64,000 nucleotides of DNA, from assembly GCF_019059575.1 (NCBI RefSeq), contig NW_024881850.1, forward strand, positions 310,001 to 374,000, read 5' to 3'. Every line of letters begins with the position of its first letter. Position 1 is the stretch's first letter. The notes under the pieces were generated by a model that saw only the letters and a list, made by a program, of their open reading frames with translations, was not told where the DNA came from and did no database searches. Below are positions 24,101 to 34,246 of the stretch, piece after piece. The stretch comes from Amphibalanus amphitrite. Lineage: Eukaryota > Arthropoda > Thecostraca > Balanomorpha > Balanidae. The position numbers and the translations under genes are program-made.

Positions 24101-27100
24101 ATCGTCAAATTCACGGCGAGCGTCACACGGCACCCTGTACTGTGCGACAGTGTTCTGCAAGCACTCCGGCTCTGCTCCGTCAGTCCACTTCCATTTCATT
24201 CTCCACGCCTTAGATGTCGGATCAAAGTACACGGCATAATCTGGTGCATCCACAACTGGTGCCCGGTCCGGGTGCAGGTCGGTCGGTGTCGGTTCGGGTT
24301 GCGCCGCCGTCTCATTGCAGCCCGGATGCAGCGATGAGGCTGCTCCATCCGAGACGCCACTGGCAGCCGCTGCAACTGGAGCGGCCGGCACAGCTGAGTC
24401 CACTCCAAAGTTCACTTCACTGGATGCACTAACGAACACGCCCTGCAGAGCAGTCACACCGTTCATTCCCAGAATGAATGAAAAGTTCAAAGGCTTTCTA
24501 GCAGACACCAGCACTTCCAACTCAACTCGAGCACCAAACATGGTCTGCACTGACACGTAACCTCTGCCTTCGCATGCGTATCGTTCTCCACTCAGTGTCA
24601 CAACGTTGATTCGCTCCGCAGACCAGCGGCGGCAAACGGAGGAGTGCGCGACGCTCACGGTGCATCCGGTATCCACGAGGGCTCGACACATCACTCCGTC
24701 CACCGACAGGCGCGTGGTCGGCAGAGCGCCACTCACTGGTGAGCCGGAGAGGAGGCTGGCGCTGAGGCCACCTCTCCGCCGCCGTTTTCCGGGCAGGTAG
24801 CTGCCACGTGGCCGGGTCGGCTGCACCGGAAGCAGAGCCTGCTTCCGCCCAAACCACCTCGACGTCCACGGCCACCTCGACCACGAAGACAATCGCGGGC
24901 CAAGTGGTTGGGCTGTCCGCACGCATAGCAAACGGTGGCTTCCTGACGGCGCGGACCGCGGTGGTCTGCCGCTGCAGCTACCCCCAGAACGCTATCTCGA
25001 CAGAGGATAGCACGGGCCCGGTCCACCATCTCCGACAGAGACAGGGACTCCATGCGGGCGCCTGTCTGGAGAGCGTGCCGCACGGACTCGGGCAGTCCTG
25101 CCACAAATGCGCAGCTCAATCCCTCTTCGTTAATGCCTCCGAAGATCGACGACAGTCTTTGTAGGTCCGCCAGAAACACATCGACGGACTCGTCGACCCG
25201 CAGCTGGCGATCTCGGAACTCTTCGTAGGCTTTAAACTTGTCGACTGCAAACGCACGCTGCAAAGCCGCCTTCACTTTCCCTGCGTCCGCCTTGTCGGCT
25301 TCACTCAGTTGGCGATAAACAGCCGAGGCACCCCCTGTCAGTCTCAACGGCACCACCACGGCCAAGTCCACTGCCGGTTTTTGCAGGCCACACACCAGTT
25401 CCACCTTCTCATACCAACACGAAAAGTCACTAGTGCCATCATACTCCGGGATAAGTTTCAAGTCGAAGTTCGCCATGATTGCCGAAATAGCTTGTAGATT
25501 CTGTATTCCTCAGCGCGCACCCTCACACCGTCAGTCCATCTCGCTCACTGACTCACCGCCTGCCCGGACACAGCTTGGCCCCGGCGGCAGCGACCTGACA
25601 CCGCCTGAGCGAAGTCCATCCGACTCGCATCGCGGAAAGCATCACTTAGCATCGAAAAGCATCACTGAAACTACAGAAAAGCTGTGCTTTCGAAGGGATG
25701 CTGAGGAACAACCGATAGATTGACTGTTTCACAAGTAATTTGTATCAAATCTTAGAAGTTTACAAGAGTTATTATGTGCCAAAGGTTTAACAAAAAATAT
25801 GTATACATATTTTTTGTTTATTACCTTATATTAATATATATCAATTACCTTATAAGGCAATTACTTCCTATGGATAACAGTTGGCATTTCTCTATGACTC
25901 AACAATTCTCGGTGATTTTTTTACATAACAATTTATGTCAACAACTGTCAACTACACTGAGCGAAAATACTTTGTGAATAACTTCAGTGCATCAATCCTG
26001 ATTATTCGCATTTTTTGACCTTATTCAACAGCAATTGGGCTAATAATTACAGCAGGCCCCTGATATTGAATAAGATAGCTGTCCTCACCTAATTATTTTG
26101 ATATTTATCACATTTTTCCATGTTTTAGCGCACCAACTGTCGATAGTATTACAGCTGAGACCTTCTGTCGGTATGCACCATTTATTGTACAAATTAAGCG
26201 GCGAATTGTCTCTTATATATAGATACATTCGAGTTAATTAGGTAGTTAGGTCTGTACTTTTGTCATATAAAATGGTCCGATCCTGTGAAATATACTTGGG
26301 CAGATGAAGCTCGCTGATAGTAGGTATACATGGGTATAAGCTCATTAACATATCTGGATAACGTTGTCTAAAAAATCGTCCGTCATTGAAGAATCAACAA
26401 GGAAAATTTCGGCGTAACCCTGCGAAGCTAATATCCAAATGCCTCCCTCATTCCTAAAATGCACTTCAAATGTGGATTAACCACAAATGTCTATACACTA
26501 TAACTTATAATAAAAATGGCTTTTTAATTGCCCTTATAATATAACCGGTGGAATGGGTCTGTAACAACGGTCTTTAAAAGTTAAATGTGCACGCACAAGA
26601 TTTCCCCGTGCCAACACAGGTCCTCTACGTTGGGTTGCATTGCATGTCATAAATCGTCACGGTCAGACACTCATTTACAAGAATGTTGAATTCTTCGCGC
26701 ACACTCATCAAATTCCCTTTACGAACGAGGAAGTTCGTTCTCTGATAAGAGGCACGCATGGCCGTGGCGGCCCTCGCGTGAGCGCCCTTTGAGCCCGCGC
26801 GAGGACTCCCCACTCCCCAGCCGTTCGGGGCAGTCCCACGAGACCCGGCAGCGGCCGCCGGACGGCGCGGGGCCCGTGCAGACAAAACTGGTTCGGCAGA
26901 CTAGCTAATACCGATATGGCTGTATCACCATATATGTCGCACTGCAGCAGGCAGTCGAGTCGCCAGGCTTCAGAATCTCGTTTAGCTGTATCCTTGTATT
27001 TAATTTTTATGTTACCGTGCAGTATTTTTGGAATTGAATAAGGAATGTCGCTCTTTTCAATCGATTCGCCATGTCCAATTAAGGCCAAAACGGAACTCCG

Positions 27101-30100
27101 GCAGCAACAGCACTGCCCACAGCCTCCTATTAATTATTCATGACCGTGTCCGATTCCAAGCGTCCATTTGCACAGTTGGCAAGTCAGCAGTGTTTGTTGC
27201 TTCAAAAGCCCCAATCAACAGGCAGGCACCAGACCGTGAGCCTACAGGCTTCATCTCACAGATCCACAGCCCACAGGTCTCAGTCCATCGGCCTTGAGTT
27301 CCTCTCGGAAAACAGCACAGAGAGCTAGAGAATCGACCCGCATACGAGCCAGGAATTCCCATGTCGTACATACTGCGCTGTATTGTGTTGCATCACGGTC
27401 TCGGAGAAATCGCACACCTGAACTGGTTTAACGACGGTAGTAGCTGGAAGATTAGATGACTGGAGAGTGGAGATGTAAGCCTTCCGCGACCGTGCTGTGG
27501 AAAAGATCAGTGACAGTCACTGGAAGCTGCATTGGCTGGAATCTGCACTGACATCACTTGAAGTTTTGGTAACGATAGCTGGACGTTTCAGTGACAACTT
27601 GCATGGGTAGCCCAGTATTGAATCCAGCCCCGCTGAAGGCTACTGGAAATGATTTATGCAACAACTAGCTTGAAATTCAAGCATTGACAACTTTTAACTC
27701 AGCTACAGAATTCAAAATCCGGAATGGTAACTCACAAGCTGGAAAGTGAAGGCCAAACAGCAGTGCCTCAACCGGCAAGCAACAGTGCCTTTGAGCTGGA
27801 AACAACAAACCGTGGCTGGAAAGTGCAGTAGCACCGGCTAAAGCCCTAATGGTGATAAAATGCGACGAAGCTCAAAGCTTTGATGTCGATGGAGCTGACA
27901 GATCAACCCACACAATGTGAAAACTGTAGCGATTCTGGCTGGAAACTCCATACTTTGTTTGTGTTCTATTGCCAAAATTCCAATTGTTACTCGACATGTC
28001 CATTACATTGTGAACTTTCCAGTCTCAGATTGTTTATTGTAGGAAAAATGGATTATCCTGAGATGTTGATAATTGACATTATTTTCTTCTGCTGAGATTT
28101 TTTTGCGGCTTCTGGCGTTGAATGACCTTGCAGTTGCTGTCGAAAACAAGCTTTTGTTCTAGACTTTCTTTTGTGTCATCCGGACCCATGCTATTTCCGG
28201 CTTGTTTTGTGACCGAGGGCTTTAAAAAAGCTAGTGGAACTAATTAGGACGTACATGCAACGTATAGATAAATGCTAATTGTGAACATCTATGGATGATC
28301 TTCGGGCTAAGCCAACTGCAGAATGTCCGCTTTGATGGTACTTACATCTACAGTCAATGCTCAATGCTCATTGCTCATTCTTACCTGAGTAATTATAACG
28401 CCTGAAGTAGACTGTCGAGTGGCGAAATAATTACCTGAAGTCGTCTGTCTCCATGCACAGTGCACACTGCACAGCCGGCATCGTCCCCCCTCCCCCCGCC
28501 CTCCCCCGCCCTCCCCCGCCCCCACCATAAGCTGGGGATTTCTGCTACGGCTGGGCACGTGACCGCCGACCTGTTCCGTGAATCAGCCGACTGGCCGGCC
28601 GGTCGACCGGCTGGGATTTCCAGCCAGCAGACACCGGTGTAGAATGTAGATGCTAAGTGCGTCGCTGCTCCGCTTCTGCTGATGTCTGGATAAACGTTCT
28701 GACCACGGTTCCTTCCTCATTTTCACCGGGTAAAGGCGATTCCGCTCACAGTTATGTCGCTTAGTCGTTTGCTACTGACTTTTGTTATTTATTGTCTATA
28801 AATTAGTCAAGGGCCCAAAGGGTAAGACAAAGGCGGGATCAGAGCCTACGAGATAGAAAATGATTATTACAAAAAGCTTGATTGTTTTTTCTTATTATGC
28901 TGTCCTGCCATCCAGTGCAAACGATTCAAACTGTCTGATCGGTTTATTTTCTGTACGAAGAAAACATTTTTTCATCATTTTCGGAAGCTGTGAGATGCAT
29001 AGTGCATACCTATGACCTTTAGGCCCAATACATGTCAGTGTTCCTGCAAGGAGCCACCAGTTATCGCTTGATATACCAAAGTAGTGATGGTCATGGAGTT
29101 TTTACTTTAACAGGTTTTAGGGGATTTATTTTATCAACTTTCGGTATAGTCATGAGGCTTCAACCCCTATCTGTGTCACTATAATGTATGTATAACAGTA
29201 GCTTGTCGTTTCCTAAAAAGACCGTCATATTTGGAGAGGTTTATACCATTCTACGGGCAATAGCTTTCTTCAGTGGCAAAAGACAAGTTACTTAACACAT
29301 ATCAGTTTCGAACAATGCATGTGAACGTCTCCCTTATTTAGCTTTCTTTCCTTTTGATATAATTTCACACCTTTGTTTTGTGGTGGCTTCATTTACATGT
29401 TTTGCTCCATATGATATGACACATGAGTATTTCAATACTCTGAGGTATATTCAACACAACTGCAACGGATCAGCTTATGGCAGGACGGATTTTTCCTGCT
29501 CAGACCTTGGCTCAGACCATCTTAAGACCGGTCTAAAAAACTCCAGTTTTGCTCTGTCCTTGGCAAATGCGGCTCAGGAGCTGTGAAGCGTGGTAGATGA
29601 CCTGCTTTTAACTAGCGCATCGTGATCATAGACTGGTCTCATACGTAACTGACCTTCACGTCTTGAAGTGAAAATAACGGGATTTTATATTAAAGTGAGT
29701 ATTAGAATAAACAATTATAATACTTTTCATTTTTATTTTCCCACTTTGAGGGTCAGCTTCTGCTTCCGCCTGCAGCTTTCCTGCTGGATTTCAGCTTCAA
29801 GGTTAAGCTGTCCTGTTTGACAGCTGTTGGTGTTAAGTGCAATTGCCACGCTTAGTTACTGGTTGATAACCGATGGTGTTTGCGTCAAACCGATCCGTAG
29901 ACATCAGATTAAAATGTTTACCAGTTCTGGGAAACAGACGATTCGGGAACAGAGGGTTGAAAGGACTGTCGATGTTTTCGTGACATCGGGAAGGATTTAC
30001 TCATTTTGGTCACTACTCACTAGACATGAACACAAGTTTTTAATTTTTTAAGCACGTAATACTCGAAAAACATGTGCTGCTTGGGGGATGGACAAATTGA

Positions 30101-33100
30101 GGATGGAATGTGATGTGAGGAAATATGTGGGTATTTGTGGGTACCAGGGCTGCGGAGTCGGAGTCGGAGTCGGAGTCGGAGTTGGAGTCGGTCGGAGTCG
30201 ACAGTTCTGACCGGAGTCGGAGTTGGAGTCGATTTTGGAAACCGGAGCCGGAGTCGAAGCCGGAGTCACCGAAAAAATCCATCGACTCCACAGACCTGGC
30301 AGGGCTGCGGAGTCGGGAGTCGGAATTGGAGTCAGTCAGAGTCGATAGTTCTGCCCAGAGTCGGAGTCGGAGTCGGAGTTGGGTTTTGGAAGCAGAGCAG
30401 GGGTCGGAGTCGCAGTCGGAGTCACTGAAAATCCATCGACTCCGCAGCCCTGGTGGATACCGCTGTGAACACGAGCGGAGCGCGGGACTCGCCCATCTTG
30501 GCCGTTTTATGGCGTTCTATCCACGGCAGATAAGTATGAATTTTTCACCGAAATACCCTTTTGCACCAGTATTTAGCTTGTATGCAGCAAGGACTTAGCA
30601 AGGATTTAACATGAACACCGATGGACGATTTCAGTGTCGCACTCTCAACAAACTTTAAAGTGCTGATTCATAACGTTTACAACGTCATCACAAAACACCA
30701 CAGTTGCACAGGCAACTAATTACTGTGTTGGGACGGGATTTCCTAATCGAACATTGATATGCTTGCCAGCCGTGAGTGGATAATGAGCTTGGACGACTAT
30801 CTATCTGCCCAAACAGCCAATTAGTAAATCTCATTAAGCCAATTGTTCCGGGGATAGACTAGAAACTACCGTCTGGATTTGGTATGAGCTACCATGACGA
30901 AGCACAAAGTGCGTCAACACACAACGAGGTTGCGCTGACAGTCATTGTCCAGAGTGGGGCGTGATGGGGGGTCACGGTTCTGCGTTCACGAGAGTTCTAC
31001 GCTTTGGGTGGTCTCTCCCACCAATACCGGAAGCCGAACAATGAGACCGGAAGTGACACGCCAGTCCCGCCTTGCCGTGTTCTGTTTCCAGTTACGTGGA
31101 ATAGTGTCCGATTCTCGCAGTCTGCATAGATGTCGTCAGTTTCAGCATGTTATCCATTTAGTTTTTTTTTGTGAAGCATGCGTCAACTTCCTCTCCTTTG
31201 CACGTATTGCTAGCATTGTTCAACGTTGAACAATGAACAGCCAATTTGACTCGCAGTCAGGCGTGTCCTGGAGCCCAACCGAACCCTATTCAATCACGAT
31301 CGGTTCCGAATGTCTCCATTGTTGTATATCTCATAACGCGATTGCAGTGAACAGTCCTTCATGCACATTGCACATCTGCACTCAGCTGTACCAAAATGAC
31401 GTTTTGCACTCACATCGACGTTCAGGCGTGTTGAAGGCCTGCTGGCTTCGTCTGCGTGTTTTGGTAGGCATTTGTGTGCTTGCTGCTTACTTTCGAGTTT
31501 TGTAGGCAGCATCAGAAGTACCTCACATGTAATCGTTCCGTAATAACGTTGACCTAAACAGACGGCGGACTTTCCAATGACTTTCCAATGAATCTAATGA
31601 GCACCCCGAGTTCCTCACCCGGTGAACGACCCTGCTCATTTGGTGAGAGCGCCGGAGTGGCTGATGAGTAGGGGAGAGTGGGGTAAGATGCCCAGGGTGG
31701 GAAAGACGCCCCACCCCCTCTAGCGGGGAAACAAAGAATCGAACCTGGAAATTAATGTTCTTAGCGTAAAGCGGAAGCCTGCCTTGTTAACTGCACAAAA
31801 ATTTGCGAAGCTCAGTTGGGCAACGGCTGGCTGGTGATTGCATGTTTTTTATTTGCTGCTTTCAAAAAATATTTTGGCGTCAAAACATTGTAAATATCAA
31901 AGAAGGTAGATAATTTTTGCGTCCCTTGCTATAGTCGTGATACATTAACATGCGTGTACTGTGTCCCAAACAGTTTGTTTCAGGGTGTAGTTTTATGGCT
32001 AACAAATTGTGCTGATTTAATGTTACTTCGGTACCTTGGGGTAAGATGCCCCCTGTCCTGATGGGGAAAGACACCCCCCTAAATCCGTAGGCTGTCCTTC
32101 AAGCAGCCCGTCAAATCATTTATTACATACTTGTGATGAGAGACAAAAGCCGATCTGGGACTATTGAGAGTCCGGTACGGTCGAGTACTCCCCATGCCGG
32201 TCTCTCGGCCCACACAGCGACTTTTTGGGCGGCATCTGACTCTGAGAGCCCTCACGACGGCCTCTGTGGGCCCCATTATTGGTTCCAGGGCCCCTCACGA
32301 CATCCTTTGAGGGCTCCCACGTTGGCTCCACGGGCCGCGCTGGCATCTGAGGTCCCCACGATGGACTTGAGGGCCCTCAAGCATCATGAAGGGCCCCACA
32401 GTGGTCTCCGAACGCCACCACGGAGGCTTGTTTGGCCACGCTGGACTATGATGGCCCTAACGATGACCTCTGAAGCCCCTTACGATTACTTTTGAGGGCC
32501 CTTACGATGACGTTTGGTGTCTACTGCAGGCTCGAAGGGACTACTGATTCCTTCAGACGATTCACGTGCCTATTTATGTCACTTATAGTGCAGGGGGGCA
32601 TCTTACCCAACGCCAGGGGGCGTCTTTTCCACCCTGTGGGGTAAGATGCCCCCTTTCACTTCTTCAGGAAAATGCTTAATAGCAAAAAAAGTTTTCATAT
32701 TTCATGCACGAAAGTGTGATATTTTTGGAGAAAAATGATGTCGGCTTCCGTTGAAACTCCAAGTTTTGGCTTTCCGATCGTCATTTTCGAATAATATATG
32801 TCATAGTCAAACCCTGGGCATCTTTCCCCACTCTCCCCTACTGTGTGTCACGAACGTTATTAGGCCGGTCAATCTCACAACGGCGGTTTAAATTCCCGAT
32901 TATGCGGTATCGCTAATAACAACCTCATTACCGCAGGGTCGTCGTCGACCGTACATCGTTCTGACATTGTCCCTGTGTTTGTTTCAGTCGTCTCCGGATA
33001 CACGGTGGATGTCGTGGTACCGGAGGCCCCCGAATTCGGCTCCCGAGTAGTGCTGGAATGCAACTACCGTCTGGACAGGGGCGAGAGGATCCAGGAGCTG

Positions 33101-34229
33101 ACCTGGGTCAAGGACAACCAGGTGTTTGTCACCTACCGTGACGGACAGCAGGCCACGTTCACGAACATTCCCGGACTCAATATCGATGTGAGTTGGACTG
33201 ACAGATTGGGAGTGCACACGTATGCAATGTCAATTTTCGTTCTGTAATGAAGACTTCTTAAACAATCAAACAATTCGTCAATCATTTTTAGTCCTTGGTT
33301 ACATACTGTTTTCAAACGTGACTCTTTGTTATGTTTTTTTTTTCTATAGCTTAACAAGGAGGTTGAAAATCTGCACAGCAAATTCTTTAAATTTCGACTG
33401 AAAATAAAAAATGACTTGTCCAGGGATCCGCCCCATCTCACCGGAGCATGTTCCTTCTCTTGCAGGAGGTGAACTCTTCCCAGCGTCGCGTCATCCTGAC
33501 TGACGTCCAGGACTCGGCCTCTGGCGTGTACGGCGTGCGCATGTCGATCGCGGTCGACAGCGCCGGCAGCACCAACGTCAACACGTTCGTCCACAACCAG
33601 GACATGACCGTGGGAGGTGAGTCGGACACGTTGACGGCCATGTCAGTGACATGACGGCTGTGTAATTTGGTAGCAAAGGCGATTTTTTTTTTCTAACAGA
33701 AAAGCCGCTCTTTTCCGATATTACCGTGATGTTTGAAGATGTCGCCTCAGTTATCTTCATTACATTTTTTAATGAAGTGATAATTTTACCATTAATTTTG
33801 ATAACCATGTCTTCAGCCGTGCCAACCATACAAACAATCATAAGTAACCCACTGCCTTGTCTCTCCTCAGGCGCGGCCGCCGACACGCTCGGTAACCGTT
33901 TCGGCGGCGGCTCGCAGCGTCGTCCCGTCTCCAGCGGCTCCACCGTCATCACCAGCTCGTCCAGCAGCTCGTCCGGCAGCTCGGGCCCCGTCGGCGGCGG
34001 CCTTGGCAACCGCTTCGGGGGCAACCGCCCGGACCCCGCCGGCAGCGGTGCCGCCGGAGCCACGTCCTTCGCGGCCGAGGCGCCCGTCGGAGCCGCTCAG
34101 CCCGTGCCGCCGCCCGGCCAGTCGTTTGCCGAGAGCGCTGCTGCCAGCGGCCTGGCCGCTGCTCAGGCTAACCTGCAGAACGCTGTGAACCAGCTGCAGA
34201 ATGCGCTGAACGCTGCCCTCGCCGGCTGA
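21149..34229 (+). CDS. Secreted immunoglobulin-domain protein, four exons, about 251 residues
   Basis: Coding exons at 21149-21194, 32988-33187, 33466-33616 and 33871-34229 join in frame (phases 1, 0, 1) at GTGAGT donors and TTTCAG, TTGCAG and CTCAG acceptors. The first exon plus four residues of the second give a signal peptide (MWTAQTTVALLAGLT-VVSG), so the product should be secreted. Exons 2 and 3 encode one V-type Ig-like domain: VVLECNYRL, then LTWVKDNQVF, then RVILTDVQDSASGVYGV. Spacing and the PGLNID block recall the arthropod beaten-path (beat) family of axon-guidance Ig proteins; that is a resemblance, not proof. The second disulphide cysteine, expected as Y-x-C, is Val here (YGV). 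Exon 4 is a Ser/Gly/Pro/Ala low-complexity tail with two GNRFGG motifs and an amphipathic Ala/Gln/Asn-rich end. No membrane segment is visible. Intron 1 (11.8 kb) is filled with transposons. Function unknown. Confidence 0.8.
21308..21312. repeat. Target-site duplication GAAAA, left of LTR element 1
   Basis: GAAAA immediately before the left LTR is repeated at 25676-25680 immediately after the right LTR. Confidence 0.93.
21313..21495 (-). repeat. 3' LTR of element 1
   Basis: 183 bp, TG...CA bounded, matching 25493-25675 at every base I compared. Confidence 0.95.
21518..24931 (-). CDS. Pol polyprotein of LTR element 1
   Basis: 1,137 residues in one frame. In order: an aspartic protease with DTG near residue 87; reverse transcriptase with VVDLRHAY and YVDD (about residues 315-460); RNase H (about 565-690); and integrase with an HHCC zinc-binding part (about 788-826) and DDE core aspartates and glutamate near 853, 907 and 943. 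Its 5' part overlaps gag by about 200 bases in the -1 frame, so expression by -1 ribosomal frameshifting, as is usual in this superfamily, is likely. It is the largest coding frame in the window and looks intact. Confidence 0.93.
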   Translation of the reverse strand: MLCVRTAQPLGPRLSSWSRWPWTSRWFGRKQALLPVQPTRPRGSYLPGKRRRRGGLSASLLSGSPVSGALPTTRLSVDGVMCRALVDTGCTVSVAHSSVCRRWSAERINVVTLSGERYACEGRGYVSVQTMFGARVELEVLVSARKPLNFSFILGMNGVTALQGVFVSASSEVNFGVDSAVPAAPVAAAASGVSDGAASSLHPGCNETAAQPEPTPTDLHPDRAPVVDAPDYAVYFDPTSKAWRMKWKWTDGAEPECLQNTVAQYRVPCDARREFDDELKRWVEQGWLIPYNESELGPPKGLVPLMAVQQKNKSKVRPVLDYRELNNYLTAHTADADVCADQLRKWRRHGENVAVVDLRHAYLQIQVDRQLWPFQTVMIENQRHCLTRLGYGLCVAPLVMKAVIRTVLERDADVNRAVLPYVDDLLVNEDIVSAERVVAHLANFGLECKPPERAAGGARLLGLRVSRELGRLVWSRDNPVGPPPAVLTRRGVFSWCGRLIAHMPVCGWLRPAVAWLKRRVNDVTQGWDDITYDGVLQKQISHVAARLASHDPAHGLWSVRSDRAVVWVDASSVAAGVVVESPDGDVIEDGCWLRKDESTHINVAELNAAVRGINVAVAWDMRVIDLRTDSVTVHRWINDALSGRTRLRTKAHGEMLIRRRVDMIRQLVDELELSLSVTLVRSAANRADELTRVPKDWVRDESSPAATETMAGCEAAANGLALPNSDDDSSGSAVLRGGDQVAAAGGSSAEVDRMTPRGDSAGAAEDRTEDQLAPGGSADIAEAIAGVHDRAGHPGVRRTLYFARRDISKDVTRAQVQNVVSQCDACRSIDPAPMKWRHGSLEVSDVWKRLAIDVTHYRGQSFLSVVDCGPSRFCLWRHLSRPDADVTIAQLEQIFFERGAPEELLCDNDTIFRSRSFAAFAARWGVRLRFRAVHEPAGNSIVERNHRTIKVIAARKQCSVAEAVHLYNVTPREGGSAPASVVFRYNVRDNVRPAAAPPAPNPVPVNSEAAAYRVGDPVWVRRRGTRCVDASRPGTVSDVVSEQVVEVDGVPWHVRNLRRRNAAVEEGPVSEGDSEGERDGESLVITVPVVNDAGSEGNSGPEVVEGESAEIVGEEERQIPRRSERERRQAQYFQSMG
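24733..25476 (-). CDS. Gag protein of LTR element 1
   Basis: 247 residues. The N-terminal half matches retrotransposon gag capsid regions (PEYDGTSDFSCWYEKVE, later FRDRQLRVDESVDVFLADL). The C-terminal part has two CCHC zinc knuckles (CYACGQPNHLARDC and CFRCSRPGHVAATC), which bind element RNA. It starts 17 bases inside the 5' LTR and ends within the pol overlap. Looks intact. Confidence 0.9.
   Translation of the reverse strand: MANFDLKLIPEYDGTSDFSCWYEKVELVCGLQKPAVDLAVVVPLRLTGGASAVYRQLSEADKADAGKVKAALQRAFAVDKFKAYEEFRDRQLRVDESVDVFLADLQRLSSIFGGINEEGLSCAFVAGLPESVRHALQTGARMESLSLSEMVDRARAILCRDSVLGVAAAADHRGPRRQEATVCYACGQPNHLARDCLRGRGGRGRRGGLGGSRLCFRCSRPGHVAATCPENGGGEVASAPASSPAHQ
25493..25675 (-). repeat. 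5' LTR of element 1
   Basis: 183 bp, promoter-side LTR for the minus-strand element; followed on the plus strand by the GAAAA duplication at 25676-25680. Confidence 0.95.
25681..30144. other. Intron 1 of the Ig gene: no gene recognised
   Basis: AT-rich DNA. A GC-rich patch lies at 26755-26885. Loosely repeated CTGGAA/GCTGGAAA motifs are scattered at 27430-27950. A short C-rich run of CCCTCCCCCGCC units is at 28486-28525. None of the frames shows a domain. Confidence 0.5.
28486..28525. repeat. C-rich simple repeat
   Basis: About three units of CCCTCCCCCGCC, G-rich on the opposite strand. Confidence 0.8.
30145..30452. mobile_element. GGAGTC-repeat MITE (hAT-like), tandem dimer
   Basis: Two units, 30145-30298 and 30300-30452, each begin CAGGGCTGCGGAGTCG and end with the inverse (the first is worn: CCACAGACCTG). 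A single base separates them. The only flanking duplication is on the outside: GTGGGTAC on the left and GTGGATAC on the right (7 of 8). The pair therefore seems to have inserted, or been duplicated, as one piece. Interiors are GGAGTC repeats. In intron 1 of the Ig gene. Confidence 0.85.
30453..31668. other. Intron 1 of the Ig gene: nothing recognised
   Basis: No domain-bearing frame, repeat or splice-linked exon was seen. Confidence 0.5.
31669..32840. mobile_element. TA-flanked element 3 (TAGGGGAGAG family)
   Basis: The left end TAGGGGAGAGTGGGGTAAGA and the right end, inverse of TAGGGGAGAGTGGGGAAAGA, continue to match through GATGCCCAGGGT. TA is present at both borders. GGGGTAAGATGCCCC-type motifs recur inside near 32038-32053, 32594-32610 and 32638-32653. 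The centre (about 32225-32515) is a degenerate GC-rich tandem of GGGCCC-CACGA-type units, about 30 bp each. Non-coding. It ends about 150 bp before exon 2 of the Ig gene. Confidence 0.8.
32988..33187 (+). CDS. Ig-domain gene exon 2 (first half of the Ig domain)
   Basis: Acceptor TGTTTGTTTCAG, donor GTGAGT. Encodes the end of the signal peptide and the first Ig strands including the conserved Cys (LECNY) and Trp (LTWVKD). Confidence 0.85.
33466..33616 (+). CDS. Ig-domain gene exon 3 (second half of the Ig domain)
   Basis: Acceptor TTCTCTTGCAG, donor GTGAGT. Encodes EVNSSQRRVILTDVQDSASG and the YGV position where Cys is expected. Confidence 0.85.
33871..34229 (+). CDS. Ig-domain gene exon 4 (low-complexity tail and stop)
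   Basis: Acceptor TCTCTCCTCAG; stop TGA at 34227-34229. Encodes a Ser/Gly-rich linker, two GNRFGG repeats and an Ala/Gln/Asn-rich C-terminus. The exon is strongly GC-biased at third positions compared with its introns, as expected for real coding DNA. Confidence 0.85.
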
Positions 34230-34246
34230 GAAGTGATTGAGATTCT

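Larger units (their letters stand above)
21313..25675 (-). mobile_element. LTR retrotransposon 1 (Ty3/gypsy type), whole-looking, in intron 1
   Basis: A 4.36 kb element in antisense to the host gene. LTRs of 183 bp (21313-21495 and 25493-25675) run TG...CA, and I find no difference between them by eye. A 5-bp duplication, GAAAA, borders both sides. A purine-rich tract (AAGGGTGGAG on the minus strand) precedes the 3' LTR. Two long overlapping frames encode gag and pol. Order protease, reverse transcriptase, RNase H, integrase fits Ty3/gypsy, although the very short LTRs and the RNase H/RT details suggest an unusual lineage. Identical LTRs mean a very recent insertion. No obvious tRNA primer site was found in the few bases between the 5' LTR and gag. 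Confidence 0.93.

Noticed and set aside
21504-24432. Plus-strand frames of up to 225 residues
   Set aside because: They lie opposite the pol frame of LTR element 1, have no domain, and are explained by its GC-rich codon use.
25455-25476. tRNA primer-binding site at TGGCGAACTTCGACT next to the gag start of LTR element 1
   Set aside because: It overlaps the gag start codon and its inverse cannot be fitted to a tRNA 3' end with normal T-arm and acceptor lengths.
27430-27950. Tandem array of CTGGAAA units
   Set aside because: Spacing is irregular and units are only 6-8 bases; could be chance or a very old repeat.
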